Shown in pieces: positions 16,376-26,100 of a stretch of 64,000 nt of DNA; the stretch's first letter is position 1, and every line of letters starts with the position of its first letter. Under the pieces are notes generated by a model. That model searched no databases, was not told the DNA's origin, and was given only the letters and a program-made list of their open reading frames with translations. A program made the position numbers and the translations under genes. The DNA comes from CAYUHK01 sp964475165 (GTDB lineage Bacteria > Verrucomicrobiota > Kiritimatiellia > JAAZAB01), in assembly GCA_964475165.1 (NCBI GenBank), contig CAYYVN010000004.1, positions 94,032 through 158,031 on the forward strand, written 5' to 3'.

Positions 16376-17415
16376 ATGTTCTGGGCATCGAAACCTCCTG
16401 CGATGAAACAGCGGCGGCAGTGGTTAGCGAAGGCCGCGTCGTCCTCTCGAATATTGTCTTTAGCCAGATTCATCTCCACCGGCCCTATGGAGGGGTGGTG
16501 CCAGAGGTCGCATCGCGCAACCATTTAGCATCGCTGGAGGATGTGGTTGCCCGGGCGGTGCGCCAAAGCGGCTTGGGCTGGGCCGGCCTCGAAGCGCTGG
16601 CTGTCACCTATGGCCCAGGTCTGGCTAGCTCTTTGCTGGTGGGGCTCAGCCTGGCCCAGGCCTTAGCCCTGCGCTTGTGCATTCCCCTCATCGGGATCAA
16701 TCATCTAGAAGCCCATATTTATTCCCCGCTCTTGACGACCCTTGAGCCGGCCTGGCCAGATCTGTGCCCCATGATCGCCTTGGTGGCTTCGGGCGGCCAT
16801 ACCAGCCTGATTCACGTGGCCGCTCCCGGAAAATACCGGCCTTTGGGCTGGACCCTAGATGATGCGGCTGGCGAAGCTTTTGATAAAGGCGCTAAATTAC
16901 TCGGCTTGGATTATCCGGGTGGACCCAGCATTGATCGTCTCAGTCAGGCTGGCGATCCGCAATATATTAGCTTTCCTCGTGGTCGCGTGCGCTCATCAAC
17001 CGCCTCGGATTTATGTTTCAGTTTCAGTGGCTTAAAAACCGCTTTGTTATATTACTTACGAGCTCAAGCCACCCCGCCCACAGCTGATGCCTTAGCGCAT
17101 ATTGCCGCCAGTTATCAGGAAGCCATAGTGGATGCCTTGCTGGATCGTTTGCAGCTGGCGGTGACCAGAGAACGTGTGGCGCATGTGGCCGTGGTCGGTG
17201 GTGTGGCCTTGAATAGTCGCCTGCGCCAGAAACTGGAATGCTTGGCGCGCGCTGAGGGATTGAAACTGCTACTGCCCCGGCCGGAATATTGCTCGGATAA
17301 TGCCGCCATGATTGCCGGCCTGGCCGGCAGTGGCCAGGGCATTACTGGTCCGCGCGCCTGGACGCTGGATGTGCAACCTAATCTTGAAATCGGTGAGACC
17401 CAGCTCTGCTCATGA
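16372..17415 (+). CDS. tsaD: tRNA N6-threonylcarbamoyladenosine synthesis protein TsaD
   Basis: TsaD transfers the threonylcarbamoyl group to A37 of ANN-decoding tRNAs. The product (347 residues) opens with MNVLGIETSCDETAAAVV, has the metal-binding histidines in INHLEAHIYSPLL, and shows VASGGHTSLIHV, DDAAGEAFDKGAKLLGL and the CSDNAAMIAGLAG end. It overlaps the ctp stop by four bases and converges on the amidohydrolase gene, with a six-base overlap of their 3' ends. tsaE, a partner of the same pathway, lies at 58503 in this window. Confidence 0.97.
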   Translation: MNVLGIETSCDETAAAVVSEGRVVLSNIVFSQIHLHRPYGGVVPEVASRNHLASLEDVVARAVRQSGLGWAGLEALAVTYGPGLASSLLVGLSLAQALALRLCIPLIGINHLEAHIYSPLLTTLEPAWPDLCPMIALVASGGHTSLIHVAAPGKYRPLGWTLDDAAGEAFDKGAKLLGLDYPGGPSIDRLSQAGDPQYISFPRGRVRSSTASDLCFSFSGLKTALLYYLRAQATPPTADALAHIAASYQEAIVDALLDRLQLAVTRERVAHVAVVGGVALNSRLRQKLECLARAEGLKLLLPRPEYCSDNAAMIAGLAGSGQGITGPRAWTLDVQPNLEIGETQLCS

Positions 17416-18231
17416 GCGGGGCATCGCGTCGGTGAGGTTCAATAGTTGCGCGGCGTTATCCCAAAGAATGCGTTGCTCTTCGGCCGGCCTTAGCTCTAGG
17501 TTCCGCAAGGCCGCCAGAGCTTGAGCCTGATCCATCCAAGGCGAGTCGCTACCGAATAAAATCCGCTGGCTACCGTGGCGCCGGATGATGCGCCGGATTT
17601 GGCGTGGCGCACAATACCCCCATATAAAGGAGGTATCCATCCAGAAAGGTAAACCCACTAAGTATCGCTCGACTTCATCCCAATGTTGCCATCCGCCCAG
17701 ATGGGCGGCCACGATCTTAAGCTCACCGAATTTTTTGATTACGCGCGCCAAGCGTAGGGGGGTGCAGCGCGCTGGCGCCGTCAGGTTTATATTCCGGCCA
17801 GCATGCACCACCAGCATTACTCCGGCGGCGGCCAAGGCTGTATAAAGTGGCTCCAAGGCTTCAGCATCAATATCAAAAGACTGATGATCGGGATGCATTT
17901 TCACGCCACGAATGCCACCCGCTTTCAGGCGTTGGATTTCTTGGATGTAATTGTTTGAGCTCGGATGAAGACTGCCAAAAGGAATGATGCCCGCTTGGCG
18001 CATGTTCAAGGCCAAGCTGTTGATGCTGGCCACTTGATGGGGAGCGGTGCTGACGGGTAGGGCCATGGCATGCGTGATGCCCGCTTGGCGCATGGAGCCT
18101 TGCAAGCTGGCCGTTGTGCCGTTGCTGGCTAGTTTGAGGCCTGCCGTTCGCTCCATGTTAGCAATGGCCCTGGGCGCTAAAGCGTCAGGGAAAACATGCA
18201 CATGGGCGTCGATGATGGGCCGGTGCTTCAT
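17410..18231 (-). CDS. Amidohydrolase (amidohydrolase_2 family)
   Basis: The protein is a metal-dependent TIM-barrel hydrolase. PIIDAHVHVFPDAL at the N-terminus gives the H-x-H metal motif, KMHPDHQSFDI and MLVVHAGRN supply further histidines, AHLGGW follows, and LFGSDSPW carries the aspartate. About 273 residues from the ATG at 18231; an upstream extension to 18309 would overlap the FHA-MoxR gene and is not family-like. It is the last gene of the minus-strand block, 46 bases after the FHA-MoxR stop. The substrate cannot be told from sequence. Confidence 0.88.
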   Translation of the reverse strand: MKHRPIIDAHVHVFPDALAPRAIANMERTAGLKLASNGTTASLQGSMRQAGITHAMALPVSTAPHQVASINSLALNMRQAGIIPFGSLHPSSNNYIQEIQRLKAGGIRGVKMHPDHQSFDIDAEALEPLYTALAAAGVMLVVHAGRNINLTAPARCTPLRLARVIKKFGELKIVAAHLGGWQHWDEVERYLVGLPFWMDTSFIWGYCAPRQIRRIIRRHGSQRILFGSDSPWMDQAQALAALRNLELRPAEEQRILWDNAAQLLNLTDAMPRS

Positions 18232-18277
18232 GCGGATAGTGTGCCGTAATTGCGCAGTCGGGCGCGGCCGGGCTATT

Positions 18278-19615
18278 TCAAGGGTAATCCGCTTCCGCGG
18301 GCTGCTCAATTTTAGTCAGCAGTTTTTTCACTATATCCATGGCCGTCAAGCCTTCGGAACTGGCCGCAAAGTTGGTATATATTCGATGGCGCAGCACCGG
18401 AATAGCGGCCTGCTTGATGTCCTGACAGCTGAGATGGAGGCGTCCCTCTAAAAGGGCGCGGGCCTTAGCGGCCAGGATTAAATATTGCCCCGCGCGCGGG
18501 CCTGCTCCGATGGAGACAAACTCCTTGATGAAATCCGGCGCGCTCTCATCTTTGGGTCGCGTAGCCCGCACCAATCGAATGGCATATTTGATGACATGCT
18601 CCGAGACGGGAATCTTACGCACCACTCGCTGCAGCTGGATCACTTGCGCGCGGGTTAAGACTTTTTCAGGCTGCAATTGTTGATTAGCGGTGGTGGCTGC
18701 GATGATTTTTTCTTCCTCGTGTTCTTGGGGATAGTCTACCCAGATATTGAACATGAAACGGTCCACTTGTGCTTCCGGCAGGGGATAGGTGCCTTCCTGC
18801 TCAATCGGATTCTGGGTGGCCAGCACGCAGAAGGGTTCATCCAGCGGATAGGTTGCATTGCCGACGGTCACCCGTTTTTCCTGCATGGCCTCTAAGAGGG
18901 CGGCCTGCGTTTTGGGCGGGGTGCGATTGATCTCATCGGCTAAGAGCAGATGGCAGAAAATGGGTCCGCGTATGAAACGGAAATCCTTTTCTTGGGTGGC
19001 CTGGTTGGTTTCCAAAATATCCGTACCGGTTATATCCGCTGGCATGAGATCGGGCGTGAATTGAATGCGCTTAAAATCCATATCGAGCACCTTGGCCAGC
19101 GTGCTCACCATGGTGGTTTTGGCCATGCCAGGTAAGCCGATCAGCAGGGCGTGTCCGCCGGCGACCATGCACATCAGCACTTCATTCAAGACATTTTGCT
19201 GGCCAATGATCACCTTGGAAACTTCCTCTCGAATGGCCTGCGTATGGGCGCTCATTTGTTTGATGAGCGCTAAATCTTCCTCGCTGGCGAAGCGGTCTTC
19301 AGCCGGGGACGGCGCGGCGGCCGCCGGGCGGGAGTCCTTGAATTGTAGCTGGAGCTCTCCGATTTGAATGTTGTCTCCATCATGCAGGGCCATAGTTTGA
19401 ATGGGCTTAGCGTTGAGCAAGGTGCCATTGGTGCTATTCAAATCCTCGATCATCCATTGACCAGCCGCGCGATAAAGACGGGTATGCTGGCTTGATGCTA
19501 ATCCATCATCGAGCACCAGGTCGCAGTCGGGATTGCGTCCGATGATGAAATTATCGGCTAGGATTTCTACTTGCGTGCCGGCTTGAGGTCCATTGGTGAA
19601 GATGATTTTTGTCAT
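18278..19615 (-). CDS. FHA-domain MoxR-family AAA+ ATPase
   Basis: Residues about 1-95 are a forkhead-associated phosphothreonine-binding domain (FIIGRNPDCDLVLDD, SSQHTRLY, DLNSTNGTLLN). The rest is a MoxR ATPase: Walker A GLPGMAKTT, Walker B LLLADEINRTPPKTQAALLEAMQE, the ATQNPIEQEGTYPLPEAQVDRF sensor region, and the C-terminal lid. MoxR proteins act as chaperone-like remodellers of partners with VWA domains, and such partners (DUF58 and two VWA proteins) lie upstream in the same block. The FHA fusion suggests the ATPase is recruited by protein phosphorylation. Confidence 0.93.
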   Translation of the reverse strand: MTKIIFTNGPQAGTQVEILADNFIIGRNPDCDLVLDDGLASSQHTRLYRAAGQWMIEDLNSTNGTLLNAKPIQTMALHDGDNIQIGELQLQFKDSRPAAAAPSPAEDRFASEEDLALIKQMSAHTQAIREEVSKVIIGQQNVLNEVLMCMVAGGHALLIGLPGMAKTTMVSTLAKVLDMDFKRIQFTPDLMPADITGTDILETNQATQEKDFRFIRGPIFCHLLLADEINRTPPKTQAALLEAMQEKRVTVGNATYPLDEPFCVLATQNPIEQEGTYPLPEAQVDRFMFNIWVDYPQEHEEEKIIAATTANQQLQPEKVLTRAQVIQLQRVVRKIPVSEHVIKYAIRLVRATRPKDESAPDFIKEFVSIGAGPRAGQYLILAAKARALLEGRLHLSCQDIKQAAIPVLRHRIYTNFAASSEGLTAMDIVKKLLTKIEQPAEADYP

Positions 19616-19646
19616 CAGAAGTTATGCTCCTTAGTTTGCTGCATGA

Positions 19647-20483
19647 TCATTCGAAATGGTTATTACGAGGCGGTGTTTTATCCAAAAGGGCGGCCACTTT
19701 GCTCTGAGGGGTTGTCTGCCGCTCTGGCGGCGTGGAGCTGAGCAGATGGATTGTGCCCAGATCCTTGATGGCATCGGTCACTCGAATGCCCCTGAGTTGA
19801 GGGTCAAAAATATGTGTCAAGAGGCCTTTAACATCTTGGGGGGCGACTTCGCTACGGAGGATTTCCCTGGTTCGCACCAGTTGCCAACCCACGGGGCCCA
19901 CATCTTCCAGGAAAGCCAATTTGAGGCTGCGTATCTGGATATCAGTGCGCCCCGGAGCACCCGGCAGAGTATCATGCAGGAAAACCGGTTTGGTGCGCAC
20001 TTCCTGTAAGACGCAACGCGCCCGGCCTTCCCGGCCGGTACTGCCGGCACAACGATGAATATGCTTGAGATCGAAGAAAGGTACAGATTTCATGATGGCA
20101 GCTTCGATGAACTCAAGGTCTCGGGACGTTAAAGAGTCGGCTTCCAAGGTCAATAACAGGCCTTCGATAAAGCGATCGGCACAGACAATGACCAGATCAT
20201 ATTTGGCCACTGGCAATCCCTGAAAGCTGAATTGCAGCCCATTCTCGCTAACGGCACCTGCGTATACCCGCAAGGGATTATCCTCAGGCAGGGCCAAGAC
20301 ATGCAAGATGGGAGAGGCTGCATCCGGCAGGCGCGCTTGAATGCCCCCTTGAGCCTCAGGATCGGGCGCTGTGTAGAGCCGCGTAGATTGCTTGCTGAGC
20401 GTGAGTGGGCCGGCGAGCAGTCCGGGGATGGCCAACCAGAGGGCCATCATCCATACCCAGCCAAGCTTGAGCTTTACTTGCAT
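19647..20483 (-). CDS. Secreted protein of unknown function in MoxR block
   Basis: No family was recognised. The N-terminus is a clear Sec signal peptide (WVWMMALWLAIPGLLAG, cleavage probably near residue 25). The mature part of about 250 residues looks like beta-rich domains (SFQGLPVAKYDLVIVCADRFIEGLLL) with no catalytic motif, and two cysteines near the middle. The ATG at 20483 is preceded by GAGGTGGTG; two in-frame GTG codons lie directly upstream. It is placed 31 bases before the FHA-MoxR gene, so it is probably a periplasmic part of the same system. Confidence 0.75.
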   Translation of the reverse strand: MQVKLKLGWVWMMALWLAIPGLLAGPLTLSKQSTRLYTAPDPEAQGGIQARLPDAASPILHVLALPEDNPLRVYAGAVSENGLQFSFQGLPVAKYDLVIVCADRFIEGLLLTLEADSLTSRDLEFIEAAIMKSVPFFDLKHIHRCAGSTGREGRARCVLQEVRTKPVFLHDTLPGAPGRTDIQIRSLKLAFLEDVGPVGWQLVRTREILRSEVAPQDVKGLLTHIFDPQLRGIRVTDAIKDLGTIHLLSSTPPERQTTPQSKVAALLDKTPPRNNHFE

Positions 20484-20612
20484 CACCACCTCATAGCCCG
20501 CAATTAACTATCGGCAACCCTATAGCCTGCCAGCTGTTGATTCAATCTTTATTATCGCCCACTGGCCTTTAGCGACGGCCTCTCTTCGGATTTTAGCTAA
20601 GCCATGCCTTGC

Positions 20613-22490
20613 TCAAGGATAGTCTGCTTCCCACATTTCATCGTCGAGCGTATCCTCTTCTTCCTGAGTGAAGTCTATGTACCTGAGTTTGGTCTTAAAT
20701 AAATCAGCTAAGCGCTCGGAATTGATGTGGGTTTCAGCTGTCCAATCGGTCACTTCCGCTTCCTCCTCTCCACCCAAAGTCAGATGCTGCCGGTTTTCTG
20801 GTAGCAGCTGAATTTTAGCTTTTTCTGCTAGCGGATGATAGGGCAGCCGCTCAATGATTAACTGGGCTAGCTCTAAGGCCTCCGCATTATGTCCCAGCAG
20901 GGCCAGACATTTAAACTCCAGCTGCATGGCTTCGGGCAGATAATTGGTTAAATGCACTCTTTCACGATAGTTACGCAGAATTTTCTCAGCACGCCTATAG
21001 GCCTGCTGAGCCATATAATAACGCGCTTGGGCTAGCGGGAAATCGCCGGCCAGCTTGGTGAGAGGATGTTCCCTTTCCCAGCGCTGTAAGGTTTCTTGGG
21101 CTTCCGTCAACGCCTTTTGATGCAGCAGGCTCTGAACTGTAGCATAAAATGCGGCTTCCTGCACAGCCGCAATTTTCCAGACATTGCTGGCGGCGGCTGG
21201 TGGCTGGCGCAAAGAGGAAGCGGGCGTTCTGCCAGAGCTGCTTGGAGCTGGCCTGGCGGAAGCTATGTTAGGGAGCGCTGGGGCGGGATCGTCTTTGCTT
21301 TCCTGGGCCAGAGCATAGAGGCGCCGCGCCTCTTCCAGGTTACCACTAAAATATTCGACATCGCCCATACGGATCAGAGCTAAAATCGATGCGCCACCGG
21401 ATGCACCGGCGGTCATGAATTGCTGGGCCGCCTTACGGGCTTGCTCTAAATCATCCAGTTCATAGAGCCATAATTCTATGCGGGCTGCTTGCCAAGCTTC
21501 GCTGCGCTTTGGGTCGCGTTCTTCTTTTATAAAACGCTCTAGCCATTGCAGTGCTGCGGGCGGATCGGCCTGGCACAAGGCATCGTAGAAGAGCTGCTCC
21601 AGGGGCCAGCGCAAGGAGTTGGGCTGCTTCAAAATATCCGGCCGCGAACGCTCGAAGATGTCGGTTAATAGGGGCAGCTTCAGGGGCGAGTCCGCTACCG
21701 CCAGCAAGCCCTGCCAAAGAGCTGTGCTCCAATCAGCGCAGGGGCTATGCTCTTGATTGGTGACTGCTTGGCACATACTCAAGAATACCTGGCTATAGGC
21801 CAGGCGCGTGGCCCCGCGTTCCACTGTCAGCCAGGATATCTCTTGGGGTGGATCCTGGTTCTTAGGAAAAATAACCCGTGCACACTGCGAAGTGCTTTGT
21901 CCGCTGGAGACTATCAAGGCTACTTTTTGATCGCCCTGGCCGGCAAATAACCAGGCTGGCGCGGGGGTGGTCAGGGCCTGCTGAGCATTGAATATCCAGC
22001 GATAGGTTGTCGCGGCCGGGTGTGTCTCCTGACCAACCGGATGGAAGCGACACAGATAAATGGGATCTTTGTCGGGGCTGATATAAGATTCCCAGTCGGC
22101 CTGAAAAATGGCCAAGGGCCCCCGGGTGGATTGAGCCTTGATCAAAGTCGTCGCTCCCGAGTGCTCAAAATCTTCCGGCTCCAGCGGTCTAGCGTTTAGC
22201 TTGTGTTGGACTGGACCTGCGGGCAGCTCTCGGGGCCCTTCTCCGGGCAGTTGCCAGCCCAGTTGCGATTCGCGCCAGGTGCCGGTCATGAAGAAATGAA
22301 AATATTCCACTTTATGCGAGCCGGCGCTCAAGTTGACCCAATTGCCGCGTTCACCATATTGTCCCGCGTGGCGCTCATGGCGGCCGGGCCAACTATGAAT
22401 CATCTGGCCATCAATCGCAAACTCGGAGCCATCTTGTGAAATCGTGTAGAAATATGTTTGACCTGGTCTGGGCGCCTTAAACCAACCCAT
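20613..22490 (-). CDS. 3' part of a frameshifted PA14-domain protein with helical repeats
   Basis: The first 60 residues (MGWFKAPRPGQTYFYTISQDG, then FAIDGQMIHSWPG and the NLSAGSHKVEYFHF strand) are the middle and end of a PA14-like carbohydrate-binding domain that lacks its beginning. In the same frame upstream of the ATG, the codons read GRDEYSSAYY back to a TGA at 22548-22550. The missing N-terminal part is encoded in the neighbouring frame at 22400-23029. The remaining 560 residues are largely helical, with TPR-like pairs in the second half (LEEARRLYALAQE, LTEAQETLQRWEREH, YRRAEKILRNYRE). The two pieces very likely formed one gene of about 805 codons. Confidence 0.75.
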   Translation of the reverse strand: MGWFKAPRPGQTYFYTISQDGSEFAIDGQMIHSWPGRHERHAGQYGERGNWVNLSAGSHKVEYFHFFMTGTWRESQLGWQLPGEGPRELPAGPVQHKLNARPLEPEDFEHSGATTLIKAQSTRGPLAIFQADWESYISPDKDPIYLCRFHPVGQETHPAATTYRWIFNAQQALTTPAPAWLFAGQGDQKVALIVSSGQSTSQCARVIFPKNQDPPQEISWLTVERGATRLAYSQVFLSMCQAVTNQEHSPCADWSTALWQGLLAVADSPLKLPLLTDIFERSRPDILKQPNSLRWPLEQLFYDALCQADPPAALQWLERFIKEERDPKRSEAWQAARIELWLYELDDLEQARKAAQQFMTAGASGGASILALIRMGDVEYFSGNLEEARRLYALAQESKDDPAPALPNIASARPAPSSSGRTPASSLRQPPAAASNVWKIAAVQEAAFYATVQSLLHQKALTEAQETLQRWEREHPLTKLAGDFPLAQARYYMAQQAYRRAEKILRNYRERVHLTNYLPEAMQLEFKCLALLGHNAEALELAQLIIERLPYHPLAEKAKIQLLPENRQHLTLGGEEEAEVTDWTAETHINSERLADLFKTKLRYIDFTQEEEDTLDDEMWEADYP

Positions 22491-23029
22491 ATAATAGGCG
22501 GAGGAATATTCGTCGCGACCGACCGGTAAAGCTGAGTGAAATAAATATCATTGCCGGCCGGTGGTTTTTTGGCTAAGGCGCGAGCCTGTGCCAAGCTGGG
22601 ATTGCCATTGCGGACATAGAGCAATAAACTGGGACGAAAGGTCTGGCCGATTTTATCTGGACCCAATTTTAGATCTTCGATGGCCCGCGATATATAAATA
22701 AAAACTGTTGGGGCGGTTGAGGGTTCAAAGACCAGCGCCAAGCCCTCATGGGGGTTATGCCAGAGCGCCTGAGATTGCAAGGGATTACCGAAGGCATCGA
22801 TGACCTGGATTTTAAACTTGGAGCCAGGCAGCAGGCCGCCATCTGGCAGGATGGCGATAATGCCGGCTTCGGCTATGCTGGGCTGGCTGGCAATGCTCAT
22901 CTCAAAGCGTATATCAGCAGTGCTCACATGCCAGGCCGTATCTTGAGCCCAAGTGACCGTACTGGCCACCAGCAGCAGGCCGTATCCTGCCTGGAGCATA
23001 AGCTTCCCCAAGGTTGATTGTGTCTTCAT
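22400..23029 (-). CDS. 5' part of the frameshifted PA14-domain protein
   Basis: From ATG 23029 the product begins with a signal peptide (LMLQAGYGLLLVASTVTWA) and a beta-rich region, and ends with the start of the PA14-type domain (GNDIYFTQLYRSV). It then runs into VATNIPPPI and about 45 unrelated residues that overlap the next frame up to a stop at 22400. The homologous continuation (GRDEYSSAYYMGWFKAPRPG) is in the -1 frame. The switch point lies near 22515-22535, at two tandem GGTC units. The codons 22400 to about 22520 are therefore not real protein. An ATG at 23083 is in frame but precedes the signal peptide with unrelated sequence. Confidence 0.7.
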   Translation of the reverse strand: MKTQSTLGKLMLQAGYGLLLVASTVTWAQDTAWHVSTADIRFEMSIASQPSIAEAGIIAILPDGGLLPGSKFKIQVIDAFGNPLQSQALWHNPHEGLALVFEPSTAPTVFIYISRAIEDLKLGPDKIGQTFRPSLLLYVRNGNPSLAQARALAKKPPAGNDIYFTQLYRSVATNIPPPIIWVGLRRPDQVKHISTRFHKMAPSLRLMAR

Positions 23030-23115
23030 CTTTGCTCTGCCTGCTAGCGGCTGTCTCCCATCAAGCAGGATGATCCTCGCCAATAATTAATAAAAGAATA
23101 ATGCCGAGTTCTACA

Positions 23116-26100
23116 TTAGGGAGTGGCGCTTAGCTGCTTGAAATATTCCGATACCAGCTGGCGATAGTTGACCGGCGCTTCATCCCGCGTGCCAGCCAGC
23201 TGATCTTCGGCCACCACCGGGGGCAGGAGCCCGCTTTCCATAACGATCATGGTCTCGGTGCCCAGTTCGGTTTGGGTTTTTTTAAGAGCCAGGATGGCCA
23301 GGCGTTGAAATTCGCGCACTTGTTGAATGGACGTCCCCTGCTGGATAGCATTTTCTGCCTGTTGCATGTGACGAATGGCTTCATCCAAGGATCCCGTGCG
23401 AATATGAGCCAGCTGCGCCTGGGCATAAATGGCCTGGGCCTGCTGGCGTAACATGGCCTGTAATCCCAGCTCAGAACCTTCTTTGATTTGGGAATCGCGC
23501 CGCGGGCCCAGCGTGCTCTGGCTGAAGTCATCGCTATAGCCGGAGAGTTTGCCGCCGCCAGTGGCCTTAGCCTGGCTATGCTCCTCTTCCTGAATATGAC
23601 CCGATTGTGAGGGATCTTGAGTGGCTCGCTCCGCAATGTCTTCATCGCCGGCATTGATTTTTCCTGAACCAGCTGTGGTCTCGCCCGCGGACATGCCTTG
23701 CCGTCCGACGATCGAGCGCCCATCCTGCTCGCGGTGTTGGGGGGTTAGGTTGGCGGATTTGCCCTTGGCGGAATAGTCGCCCATTTCACCATCGAAAGTA
23801 TCCCAGCCGGTGCCCAGATCGGTCACGCTCTGGTTGGAAGCAGAGTCGGCTTGTGCTTTTTCCAAATCTTCTTGTTGTTGAAGCAGATCACCGATGACAT
23901 CCTCGATTTCGGCCGGCATGGGAATCACCGCTTGTTTGGGCATTTCCTGAAGATCAAAGCTTTCCGTGGTGCGTTTGATGTTATCCGGCTTGGCGAAGAG
24001 CCAGCCTTCTAATTCTTCCATACGCTTTTTAGTGTCTTGTAACTTGGCATTGAATTCCAGAATCCAATCATCTTTCTGGAGGCCTTCCTCATGCACCGGG
24101 GTTGTGTCGGATCCGCCGACCTGTTGGCATTCTTCAAACACCTGATAGACATCTTCCACCAGATCGTTGCCGACCGGTAACTCCGGAAAAATATGTAGAT
24201 CCGTTGCTATTTGCAGCAAAACATCCCGGGTATTTTCATCTATGGCTTTGAGTTCCTCATCCAGTTCTTCAGCAATAGTCTCAGTTTTTTTGTGATCTTG
24301 ATCTGCTTGCCATTTAGCGGCTCGGATGGCCTCCAGGGCTTGAGCGTTGATCGCAGCGAGTTTATCTATTTTTTGAGTGGCGGCCTGGAGGGTGGCCTGA
24401 AAAGCAGCCGTGTTTTCGGCGGCGTCACCCACACGCCAGGCATGCATTAGTTTATGTAGTTCGCGGAGTGCCTCCAGGGCCTCCTCTTGCCAGGGTAGCG
24501 CCTTGCGGGGTGCTTGGGCTTGGAGCTGTTCGGCAGCTCGTAGCATGTTGGCCATCACTTTTTTGTTGTCGGCGATGGCGGCCACTTGCATTAAGAGTTG
24601 ACTGAATTCCTTATCGGTGGCCGATTGTTTTTGGGCTTCCGTGCGGCAAGTTTGGGTGAAGAGACTCATATCACTGGCCAGCCGATCCTGCTTTTGAACC
24701 AAGGCTTCCGAGGAGGATCCCACGGCGGCCGTCAGCATGGCTTTGGTGCTCTCCAGGGTGGCGGTTTGATCTTTGAAGATGGCATCCAGCAGGGCCAGCA
24801 GTCCGCTCGTAGCGCGGTGCAGCTCAATTTTGGCATAGCCCTCATCGGTGCGCATCAGAATGCGCAGGATACGTTGCTCTAAAAGCACTGCGCGCTGAGC
24901 CAGGCTGAGCTGGTAAGCGGGTTCGCTCAGAGGGATGCGTTCCAGTGTCTCAATAGCCTCGCGCATAGCGCCGCTATATAGCGTTCGGACGGCCTCGCTG
25001 AGAGCGCCCAGAGGTTTTTGGGGATTGGAGATTAATTGCCCGGCCAGTTGCATGATGGTTGCTTGAACGGTAGCGGCTGCTTGCCATTGGGCGGGTTGGG
25101 CCGCGGCCAGATCTCGGGCCAGGAGGGTGGTGGTTTCCAGATTGGCGCGCTGCAGTTCCACCAGATGACTCAAGCTCTGGGCGGCCTGCTGGACGTTTTG
25201 CTGAAGCTGGGATTGAATTTCCTGTGCGCTGGTCCAATGGAAGATGATCGGGTCGGACTGCACGCGATTAGGCTGGCCCACATTGCAATTATCGATGGCG
25301 ATGAGTTGCAATACGAGCGGTTCTTGCATATTGAACTGTGCGCCCGCCGCCGTCCAATTAGTGGCCACCTGCCGCGCATTATCGGGTTGCCAGGCCTGTC
25401 TGAGAATATTGGTTTGCGTGCCTGAGCCGATTTGTTCAAGGCGCAGTTCAGCAATTCCAAAATCATCGCTGACTTCAAAAAGAATCTGCGGGGCGGCACC
25501 CGCCGCCAGACGCAGGGGCGCTTGCGGGGCCAAGATGCGGACGCGCGGCGGTTGATCCGGCTCTAATCTATATTTAATGGCCAGCTGCGCTTGCAGCGCA
25601 TGCTGATCCTTGGCCTGAACCATAATGGGCTGCTCGGTAAGCATCATCAATTGGCCCCGCCAAGCGGAGCCCTTATCCTGGGCCAGCATCGGGAAGGGCG
25701 CGGTGTTGGCCATCTGCAGTTCGGCGCTCTGGAGCTCACGATTACAGCGCAGGGTCACCATCATCAAGGAGCCTGGGAGCAGCGCTACACTATCCAACAA
25801 ACCATTGAAAGAGCGCGCCGCCAAACGCGTATATGCCGGCGGGGTGATGGTGAGCATGAGTTCATCGATGGCCAGGGGTGCAAGCACATTGATCTGATGG
25901 CGGGCTGATAAGGCATCGCCGGCGCGGAACCGGTATTGCAGAGCGGTCGTGACCTTGGTCAGCTGAAAGGAGAATTGATCTCCGGGGCCACCGCTTAGCT
26001 CTCCGATGCGTTGGAGGCTTTTTTTGTCATCCGCGGGCCATAGTTCCAGAAACACCTCCTGGCCTTTCTGACCGGAAGCTTGGCAAGTGAGCAAGAGCGG

